Assembly (NCBI GenBank): GCA_041393395.1
Contig: JAWKKG010000004.1
Location: forward strand, 620,001-684,000
Length of the DNA stretch: 64,000 nucleotides
Direction: 5' to 3'
Source: JAGQIB01 sp041393395
GTDB taxonomy: Bacteria; ARS69
Position numbers and translations under genes: made by a program
The notes under the pieces: model-generated
Database searches by the model: none
The model's input: only the letters and a program-made list of their open reading frames with translations
What the model was told of the DNA's origin: nothing
Part shown: piece after piece, positions 58,292 to 64,000 of the stretch
How positions within the stretch are numbered: position 1 is the stretch's first letter
Layout of the letters: each line of letters starts with the position of its first letter

Positions 58292-59704
58292 TCAGTGCGT
58301 GTCGCGCCCCAGCCGGTGGTTCTTCATTCGCGTGCGGAGCTTGTCGCGATTCAGCTGCAGGTAACGCGCCGCCTGGCTCTGATTCCAGCCGGCCTTCTCG
58401 GAGGCCTTCTCGATCAGCCACCGCTCCACCGAGCCCACGAGGTGCTCGAAATCCACACCCTCTTCCGGGATACCGCTCGCCTGGATCTCGCGAAAGGCCG
58501 CCAGAAACTCGCCAACCTCGGATCCGATCCCGGCTCCTTCCCCGCCGCCCGGAATCTGCAGCATGTCCGCCGTGAGATGTTCTCCCTCGTGCAGCAGCAC
58601 CGCGCGCTCCATGCAGTTGCGGAGCTCGCGGATGTTCCCGGGCCAGGGGTAGGCGCGCATCGCGCGAAGTGCCTCGTCGTCCACGCCAACGAAGCGCTTG
58701 CCGAACGCGGTGGAGAACTCCCGCAGGAAGTGCGACACGAGCTCGGGGAGATCCTCCGGGCGTTCCCGCAAGGGCGGCAGCTCCACGGGAACGACCTTCA
58801 ACCGGAAGTACAGGTCCTCGCGAAACTCGCCGCTCCGAACCTGCTTCGCGAGATCGCGGTTCGTGGCGGAGATGATGCGTACGGACACGTCGATGTCCTC
58901 GGTTCCGCCGACGCGTCGGAACGTCATCCGCTCGAGGACACGAAGCAGCTTCACCTGGATGCTGAGCGCCATCTCTCCGACCTCGTCGAGGAACAGCGTG
59001 CCGCCGTCCGCGAGCTCGAGCAGGCCGCGCTTCCGCGCCGACGCATCCGTGAACGCGCCCTTCTCGTGACCGAACAGTTCGCTCTCGAGCAGATGCTCGG
59101 GCAGGCTCGCACAGTTGATCTCGAGAAACGGTTGCTCCGCGCGCGGCGAAAGGCAGTGGATCAGGTTCGCCACGTGTTCCTTGCCCGTTCCGGATTCTCC
59201 CTGGATCAACACGGTCGTCGTCTCGCTCACCGCGACCTTGCGCGCGAGTTCGTAGATCGCCAGCATGCGCGGGTTGCGGCTCTCCACGAAGGAGTAGCGT
59301 CGATTCGACATTGCCCGCAGGAAGTCCCGCTCCCGCGACACCCGGTTCGACTCGTGCGCGCGATCGATCGAGATCACCAGCTCGTCGATCTTCACCGGCT
59401 TCGTGACGTAGTCGAAAGCCCCCGCGCGGATCGCGCGCACGGCCGTGGAGAGATCCTCGGTACCGGTGACCATGATCACCGGGGCGTCGCCTTCGGCCAG
59501 CGCCCGCAGCATGTCCAGACCGTTGCGACCGGGCAGGACGAGATCGAGCAGGACGACGTCCGGGGCCGCGGCGTGCACCGCCTGGCGCACGTCGCCCGAG
59601 CCGTCGAGGGTGACTACGGGGTAGCCGCGCTCGCCGAGAGCGACCTCGATCAGCCGGCGGAAGGTCCGGTCATCGTCGACGACGACCACCCGGGGGCGAC
59701 TCAC
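58292..59704 (-). CDS. Sigma-54 dependent response regulator linked to polysaccharide genes
   Basis: 470 residues, GTG overlapping the epimerase stop (GTGA). Receiver domain with DDD at 10-12, phospho-Asp 54 and TKPVK. AAA+ domain with GESGTGKE, FLDEVGEM and contact loop GAFTDA. A Fis-type HTH lies at the end (NQSQAARYLQLNRDKLRTRM). No kinase is adjacent. Co-transcription with an epimerase and a UDP-sugar dehydrogenase suggests control of surface polysaccharide, but its targets may be elsewhere. Confidence 0.9.
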   Translation of the reverse strand: MSRPRVVVVDDDRTFRRLIEVALGERGYPVVTLDGSGDVRQAVHAAAPDVVLLDLVLPGRNGLDMLRALAEGDAPVIMVTGTEDLSTAVRAIRAGAFDYVTKPVKIDELVISIDRAHESNRVSRERDFLRAMSNRRYSFVESRNPRMLAIYELARKVAVSETTTVLIQGESGTGKEHVANLIHCLSPRAEQPFLEINCASLPEHLLESELFGHEKGAFTDASARKRGLLELADGGTLFLDEVGEMALSIQVKLLRVLERMTFRRVGGTEDIDVSVRIISATNRDLAKQVRSGEFREDLYFRLKVVPVELPPLRERPEDLPELVSHFLREFSTAFGKRFVGVDDEALRAMRAYPWPGNIRELRNCMERAVLLHEGEHLTADMLQIPGGGEGAGIGSEVGEFLAAFREIQASGIPEEGVDFEHLVGSVERWLIEKASEKAGWNQSQAARYLQLNRDKLRTRMKNHRLGRDTH

Positions 59705-60657
59705 CGCCGCGCTCCCTCGGCCGCGTGCTCCTTGCGGAACCACTCGCACGTACGCGCCAGCCCGTCGGCAAACGAGACCACCGGCTCGAAGCCGAGTCCC
59801 TCGCGAGCCGCTTCGATCGACGCCTTCGAGTCCTTCACGTCGCCGGCCCGCACCGGCTCGAAGCGCGGCTCGATGTCCACGCCGAGCGCGTCGCGGATCT
59901 TCTCGTAGAGCTCCTTCACGGAGTACGAACCGCCGCAGCCGATGTTGAACACGCCGCCCACGGCGGAGTCGTGCTGCGTCGCCAGCAGGTTCGCCTCCAC
60001 CACGTTCGCGACGTACGTGAAGTCGCGCGTCTGCTCGCCGTCTCCGTAGATCACGGGCCGACGGCCATCCAGGAGCGTCCGGATGAAGATCGGCACGACC
60101 GCGGCGTAGTCCGATCCCGGATCCTGGCGCGGCCCGAAAATGTTGAAGTAGCGCAGGCACACGCAGTCGAGCCAGCCCGCCGCCGTGAACTGACGGCAGT
60201 ACACCTCGCCGATCAGCTTGGCCGATGCGTACGGGGACACGGGAGCGGGCGGCATGCTCTCGATCTTCGGGGACTCGGGACCGTCGCCGTACGTCGCCGC
60301 CGACGACGCCAGCACGAACCGCTTCACCCCCGCGTCGCGCGAGGCGAGCAGGAGGGCCAGCGTGCCGTCGACGTTGATCCGGTGATTCTTGACGGGATCC
60401 GCGACCGACGCCGGGACGGAGGCGAGCGCCGCCTCGTGCAGCACGTAGTCGCAACCCTGCACCGCGCGCACGCAGATCTTGGGGTCCGCGACGTCGCCGC
60501 GGAGGATCTCCACGCGATCGAACACGTGCGAGAGATTCTCCTCGTAACCCGAGGAGAAGTCGTCCAGGACGCGCACCGAGTCGCCGTTCGCGAGCAGCGC
60601 GTCCACGAGGTTCGAGCCGATGAATCCGGCTCCCCCGGTGACGAGGAACCTGGCCAC
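59701..60657 (-). CDS. NAD-dependent UDP-sugar 4-epimerase (WbpP/Gne-like)
   Basis: 318 residues, extended SDR: GGAGFIG at 8-14, SSAATYGD, catalytic YASAK (YxxxK), and RYFNIFGPRQDP with FTYVANVV. The overall pattern resembles UDP-GlcNAc/UDP-GalNAc 4-epimerases of the WbpP/TviC type. With the adjacent dehydrogenase it would form a two-step route to a UDP-hexuronic acid for capsule or O-antigen. The precise substrate is inferred. Confidence 0.88.
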   Translation of the reverse strand: MARFLVTGGAGFIGSNLVDALLANGDSVRVLDDFSSGYEENLSHVFDRVEILRGDVADPKICVRAVQGCDYVLHEAALASVPASVADPVKNHRINVDGTLALLLASRDAGVKRFVLASSAATYGDGPESPKIESMPPAPVSPYASAKLIGEVYCRQFTAAGWLDCVCLRYFNIFGPRQDPGSDYAAVVPIFIRTLLDGRRPVIYGDGEQTRDFTYVANVVEANLLATQHDSAVGGVFNIGCGGSYSVKELYEKIRDALGVDIEPRFEPVRAGDVKDSKASIEAAREGLGFEPVVSFADGLARTCEWFRKEHAAEGARR

Positions 60658-60678
60658 TGGTGCTCTCCCGGGCTCGGG

Positions 60679-61977
60679 TCAGAGTCGGACGATGTGCGCG
60701 CCCGGGAATGCTCCCATGGCGTTCCGCGTGTCCACGACGATCTTCGCATTCTTCGCGAGGAGGTCGTAGTCCACCGCGGCGTGGTCGGTCACGACCAGGA
60801 CGCAGTCGGCCGCCTGCACGACGTCTTCGGTCAAGGGAGTCGCCGTCACCGTCCGGCCGTTCTCGAACAGGCTCGGCACGTACGGGTCCGAGTAGGACAC
60901 CGAGGCGCCGGCATCTTCCAGGAGCTGGATGATCTCCAGCGCCGGGGACTCCCGGACGTCGTCGGTGTTCCGCTTGTAGGCGACCCCGATTACCAATATT
61001 TTCGACCCTTTCAGACCCTTCTTGAGGCCTTCCAGCGACTCCTCGACCTTCCGGACCACGTGCTTGGGCATGTCCTGGTTGACCTGGACGGCCACGTCGA
61101 TGAGTCGCGGGTGGAAACCGTTCACCTTGGCCTTCCACGACAGGTACAGCGGATCGACCGGGATGCAGTGCCCGCCCAGACCGGGGCCCGGGTAGAACGG
61201 CATGTAGCCGAACGGCTTGGTGGAGGCGGCGTCGATCACCTCCCAGACGTCGATGCCGAGCTTGGAGCACAGCAGGGCGAACTCGTTCGCCAGTCCGATG
61301 TTGACGCTGCGGAACGTGTTCTCCAGCAGCTTCACCATCTCGGCGACGTCGGTCGACGAAACGCCGATCACGCGCGAGAGCGTGTTGCCATAAAGAACCT
61401 TCGCGTGCTCGGTGCAGGCCGCCGTCACGCCGCCGACCACCTTCGGGATGTCGCGCGTGCGGAACTCGCGGTTCCCGGGGTCCACGCGTTCCGGCGAGAA
61501 CGCGAGGAAGAAGTCCGTCCCCGCGACCAGACCGCCCTCCTCGAGAATCGGCTTGATGACTTCCGTGGTCGTGCCCGGGAAGGTCGTGCTCTCGAGGACG
61601 ACGAGCTGATTCCGCTTGAGGTGCTTCCGGATCTCCCCCACCGCGTCCAGGATGAACGAGAGATCGGGGTCCTTGGTCTTGGACCGCAGCGGCGTGGGCA
61701 CGCAGATGGACATCGCGTCCATCTCGTCCACGCGCGCGTAGTCGGACGAAGGCACGAGACGCCCGGAATTCACGAACTCCGCGATGTCCTCCGACGGGAC
61801 GTCCATGACGTAGGAACGGCCGGAAGCGAGCTTCTCGATCTTCTCGGCATTGATGTCGATCCCGATCACGCGATAGCCGGCGCGTACGAACTCCGCCGCG
61901 AGCGAGAGCCCGACGTAGCCGAGCCCGATCACGCCCACCGTCGCCGTGCGATCGGAAAGCTTCGTGAGCAGCGTCAT
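60679..61977 (-). CDS. UDP-sugar 6-dehydrogenase, WbpA/TviB-like nucleotide-sugar dehydrogenase
   Basis: 432 residues. NAD motif GLGYVG at 18-23, the internal ESTTFPGTT and FSPERVDPGN segments, and catalytic Cys in GPGLGGHCIPVDP. The pattern FSPERVDPGN with ENTFRSVNIGLANE is closest to UDP-N-acetylglucosamine 6-dehydrogenase types. It oxidises the C6 hydroxyl to a carboxylate in two NAD-dependent steps. The stop of the upstream GGDEF gene overlaps its start by 4 nt. Confidence 0.9.
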   Translation of the reverse strand: MTLLTKLSDRTATVGVIGLGYVGLSLAAEFVRAGYRVIGIDINAEKIEKLASGRSYVMDVPSEDIAEFVNSGRLVPSSDYARVDEMDAMSICVPTPLRSKTKDPDLSFILDAVGEIRKHLKRNQLVVLESTTFPGTTTEVIKPILEEGGLVAGTDFFLAFSPERVDPGNREFRTRDIPKVVGGVTAACTEHAKVLYGNTLSRVIGVSSTDVAEMVKLLENTFRSVNIGLANEFALLCSKLGIDVWEVIDAASTKPFGYMPFYPGPGLGGHCIPVDPLYLSWKAKVNGFHPRLIDVAVQVNQDMPKHVVRKVEESLEGLKKGLKGSKILVIGVAYKRNTDDVRESPALEIIQLLEDAGASVSYSDPYVPSLFENGRTVTATPLTEDVVQAADCVLVVTDHAAVDYDLLAKNAKIVVDTRNAMGAFPGAHIVRL

Positions 61978-63053
61978 TTCTTTTCGTCTCCCGTCGCACC
62001 GGGCCCGTCGGGGGCCGAACCCGAGGTCATGGCCGAAACTCGATTACGGCCCGTGCGTTTCGCCTCGTAGAGCGTCCGATCGGCGGACTCGAGAAGATCC
62101 CGGGTCACCTCGCCGTCTTCAGGGAACTGGGCGATGCCCATCGAGGTGGTGATCCGGATGGTGTCGTCTTCACCCGGAAACGCCGTCGCCTCCACTGCCG
62201 CGCGGATACGCTCGGCGAGAATGACGGCGCCCTCCCTCGTGGTCTGGGGCAGGATGATCACGAACTCGTCGCCACCGTACTTCGCCAGCACATCGGTGGC
62301 GCGGAGTTCGCCGATCACGACCTGCGACAGTCGACGCAGCACCTCACTGCCTTGCAGGTGCCCGTGGACGTCGTTGTACTCCTTGAGATGATCCACATCG
62401 AGCATGATCAGGGCGAACTGCTCGCGGAATCGCTTGGCCCGCGCGACCTCGCGATCGAGGGCGGACCGCAGATAGCGGTAGTTGTAGACACCGGTCAGCC
62501 CGTCCGTGATCGACAACTCCTCCGCCCGCGTGAAGCGACGCAGGTTGTCCAGAGCCGCAGCGAAGATCGGCGACAGAGAGACGGCGAGATCGCGATCGGA
62601 CTCGCCGAACGCCGGCCCGGAGAACCGGTGCAGCGCGAGCGCGGCCGGGGGCTCGTCGCGCATCTTGAGCCCCACGAGCAGACACGACGTGGACTGATGA
62701 CCGGGGTAGCCTTCGAACTCCGCGTCGAAGCGATCACTCGGAAGGCTCGCGATGAGCTCCGCTCCACCCCGGCGGAGCACGTCGCGGAGCGCGCCGCTGC
62801 CCTTGCCGGGATCCAGCAGGTCCTCGTGGATCTCGCGTCCGCTCTCTTCCGCGAGCACGCGGTACCGTCGCAGTTCGTGCGGCGAGATCCAGAATCCCAC
62901 CGTGATTCCGTGCGCTCCGAAGAGCTCGAGCCCGGCACGCAGGAACGGGCCGTACTTCTGACGACCGATCTGCCCGAGCGGCGGAAGCGTGACGAGTCGA
63001 CCGAGGACGGCCGCCGCGCCGGCCCAATCTTTGGGATCAACGTTCGGAGTCAC
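61974..63053 (-). CDS. Diguanylate cyclase with N-terminal GAF-like domain
   Basis: 359 residues from a GTG at 63053. N-terminal regulatory domain (about 20-180, GAF-like), then a GGDEF domain: TDGLTGVYNYRYLRSAL, DVDHLKEYNDVHGHL, and the active-site loop KYGGDEFVI. An intact inhibitory I-site RATD sits five residues before GGDEF, so product inhibition is likely. No EAL domain. It makes the c-di-GMP that PilZ (7234) and the riboswitch (42388) would read. It overlaps its upstream neighbour by 17 nt and the dehydrogenase by 4 nt. Confidence 0.92.
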   Translation of the reverse strand: MTPNVDPKDWAGAAAVLGRLVTLPPLGQIGRQKYGPFLRAGLELFGAHGITVGFWISPHELRRYRVLAEESGREIHEDLLDPGKGSGALRDVLRRGGAELIASLPSDRFDAEFEGYPGHQSTSCLLVGLKMRDEPPAALALHRFSGPAFGESDRDLAVSLSPIFAAALDNLRRFTRAEELSITDGLTGVYNYRYLRSALDREVARAKRFREQFALIMLDVDHLKEYNDVHGHLQGSEVLRRLSQVVIGELRATDVLAKYGGDEFVIILPQTTREGAVILAERIRAAVEATAFPGEDDTIRITTSMGIAQFPEDGEVTRDLLESADRTLYEAKRTGRNRVSAMTSGSAPDGPGATGDEKK

Positions 63054-63324
63054 GCTCGCCTCGCCTGAATCCGGTGTGTGCTCGATCTCCCCCCCGGAAG
63101 GTCGCGAACACACCGCGCGCGGCCCACGCCGCCGCCAGCACGAACAGCGCCGCTGCCGGCGCGCCCTTCCACCACGCAATGCCGACGTGAGCCAGCATCG
63201 CGAACAGCTTCCAGGTCAAGATTCCGAGTCCGATGACGAGTGCGACCTTCAGCGACGCCTCGACACTCCCGGCGATCCGCCGCTCGCGCGACTCGCTCAC
63301 GCGACGCGCCCCGGCTCCCGACAC
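63037..63324 (-). CDS. Small two-helix membrane protein upstream of the GGDEF gene
   Basis: 95 residues, GTG start. Basic N-terminus, two hydrophobic helices (about 24-44 and 50-70: LKVALVIGLGILTWKLFAML and WKGAPAAALFVLAAAWAARGVF), and a basic tail. No family recognised. It overlaps the diguanylate cyclase by 17 nt and follows the STAS gene by 6 nt, so the three are one operon. It could be a membrane tether for the cyclase. Confidence 0.65.
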   Translation of the reverse strand: MSGAGARRVSESRERRIAGSVEASLKVALVIGLGILTWKLFAMLAHVGIAWWKGAPAAALFVLAAAWAARGVFATFRGGDRAHTGFRRGERDSER

Positions 63325-63330
63325 GGGAAC

Positions 63331-63696
63331 TCACGACGAGAGGCCCCCGGGATGCGCGTCCTCGAACTTCTGGATTGCTGATCTCTCATCGGCATCACAG
63401 GGCATTACCGTGAGAAGTTTGGTCGTCTTGAGGATTCCCCGCACGCGTTGCCCCACCCCACAGAACCTCATCTCCCCACCCCGATCCCGCATCCGGGAGT
63501 ACGCCGCCAGGAGAATACCCAGCCCGGCGCTATTCACCCACGGAACGTGCGTCAGGTCGATCAGAAGTCGCTCGCTGCCCTGCTCGAAGACCACGTCGAT
63601 CGCGTCGCGAAGAGCCTGCGACTCGGGGCCGCCGAGGATCTTCCCCACGACCTCGATCACGCGGACCTCTCCCGCCTTTCGGACAGCCACATCCAC
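63331..63696 (-). CDS. STAS-domain anti-sigma factor antagonist (SpoIIAA/RsbV-like)
   Basis: 121 residues from a GTG at 63696, chosen for GGGAGG 5 nt upstream (frame opens earlier but without a site). STAS fold: VRVIEVVGKILGGPESQAL, then LIDLTHVPWVNSAGLGILLAAYSRM; the Ser of NSAGLG is the usual phosphorylation site. It is a candidate substrate of the SpoIIE-type phosphatase at 47184. The kinase partner is not in the window. Confidence 0.85.
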   Translation of the reverse strand: MDVAVRKAGEVRVIEVVGKILGGPESQALRDAIDVVFEQGSERLLIDLTHVPWVNSAGLGILLAAYSRMRDRGGEMRFCGVGQRVRGILKTTKLLTVMPCDADERSAIQKFEDAHPGGLSS

Positions 63697-63769
63697 GGCG
63701 GCCTCCCAGCAGAAGGCGTAACGTACGCAATCACAACAAGTTGTGCGACCGGCGAGCCCGTTCGAGCGA

Positions 63770-63798
63770 ACGCTAGCACGCACCCCGAGGAGCGTCAA
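63770..63798 (-). promoter_or_regulatory. Sigma-70 type promoter of the STAS-cyclase-dehydrogenase-epimerase operon
   Basis: On the minus strand: TTGACG, 17 bp, TAGCGT. The start would be near 63762, about 65 bases before the STAS start. It is the best sigma-70 match seen in the window. The rest of the 203-bp gap to 63899 has nothing recognised. Confidence 0.65.
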
Positions 63799-63899
63799 GA
63801 GCAGAAAGACGGGGAAAGGGGGGCTAAGTCGTTACGCGAACACATCTTCCCCGCTCCGAAACCGGCCACGAACAGCACCGGTCCGGACGAGGAGGGGGA

Positions 63900-64000
63900 T
63901 CAGTGGGCGCCTTCTCCGGTGAGCATGACCCGGACGGTCTTCAGCAGAATGCCGAGGTCGACCCCCAGAGACTGGGTCCTCACGTACCGGACATCATACT
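63900..64000 (-). CDS. Bacterial sugar transferase (WcaJ/undecaprenyl-phosphate type), C-terminal fragment
   Basis: Only the last 32 codons are present: YDVRYVRTQSLGVDLGILLK followed by TVRVMLTGEGAH and the stop. This matches the end of bacterial sugar transferases (Y-x-x-x-x-S-L-x-x-D-L-x-I-L-x-K-T...G-x-G-A-H/Y), which load the first sugar on the lipid carrier for polysaccharide repeats. It fits the UDP-sugar genes at 59.7-62 kb. The gene starts beyond the right edge. Confidence 0.75.
   Translation of the reverse strand, partial: YDVRYVRTQSLGVDLGILLKTVRVMLTGEGAH

Noticed and set aside
1..64000. tRNA, rRNA, insertion sequences, prophage or CRISPR features
   Set aside because: None were recognised on either strand by reading; no transposase or integrase-like protein appears among the supported genes, and composition is uniform.

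Overview
The window is 64 kb of high-GC bacterial DNA, dense with short or overlapping gene junctions and many GTG/TTG starts. It holds most of a flagellar and motility island plus a block of secreted or cell-envelope genes. Several secreted proteins end in a C-terminal FlgD-like Ig sorting module with a W-D-G...G-x-Y signature. Together with LptE, a YfgM-like protein and sigma-54 control, this suggests a Gram-negative, flagellated member of a poorly cultured FCB-type phylum (Eisenbacteria, Krumholzibacteria or Gemmatimonadota-like). That placement is inference; no rRNA or other taxonomic marker apart from leuS is present.

Layout. 1-7.9 kb: 3' end of csrA, a flagellin-linked glycosyltransferase, flagellin, flaG, fliD, fliS, a FliT-like chaperone and a PilZ (c-di-GMP) protein. 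7.95-11.3 kb: a NtrB-type sensor kinase and a sigma-54 activator. 11.4-27.3 kb: one long operon behind a sigma-54 promoter, with an AMIN-TPR protein, a FlgN-like protein, a second kinase/activator pair, flgB, flgC, fliE-fliK (with motE-like), flgD and flgE. 27.4-30.3 kb: motA, motB, fliL, fliN and fliO behind a sigma-28 type promoter. 30.4-42.2 kb: a second sigma-54 promoter followed by fliP, fliQ, fliR, flhB, flhA, flhF, a small membrane protein, fliA (sigma-28), two accessory proteins, a receiver-kinase hybrid, fliM and a FliY-like protein. 42.2-54 kb: secreted proteins (one behind a c-di-GMP-I riboswitch), a micro-operon of tiny membrane peptides behind a third sigma-54 promoter, a PDZ-SpoIIE phosphatase and two large repeat proteins. 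54-64 kb: YfgM-like protein, leuS, lptE, a third sigma-54 activator joined to UDP-sugar genes, a diguanylate cyclase, an STAS protein and the 3' end of a sugar transferase.

Regulatory logic read from the DNA. Three sigma-54 (-24/-12) promoters at about 11.42, 30.45 and 47.01 kb each lie roughly 95-130 bp downstream of a pair of related 17-bp dyad sites (type TGGCCAGATCCTGACCA). These pairs overlap the 3' end of the gene upstream and look like enhancers for one of the encoded activators. Sigma-28 type promoters with a constant 12-bp spacer precede the glycosyltransferase, flagellin and motA, so the encoded FliA would drive the late genes. The flagellin leader carries a textbook CsrA hairpin with GGA in the loop, plus GGA at the ribosome binding site, and csrA lies 2 kb upstream. 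c-di-GMP inputs are PilZ, GGDEF and the riboswitch. The most novel item is the enhancer-controlled micro-operon at 46.70-47.19 kb. It places 22- and 32-residue membrane peptides in the same predicted regulon as the flagellar export and basal-body genes.
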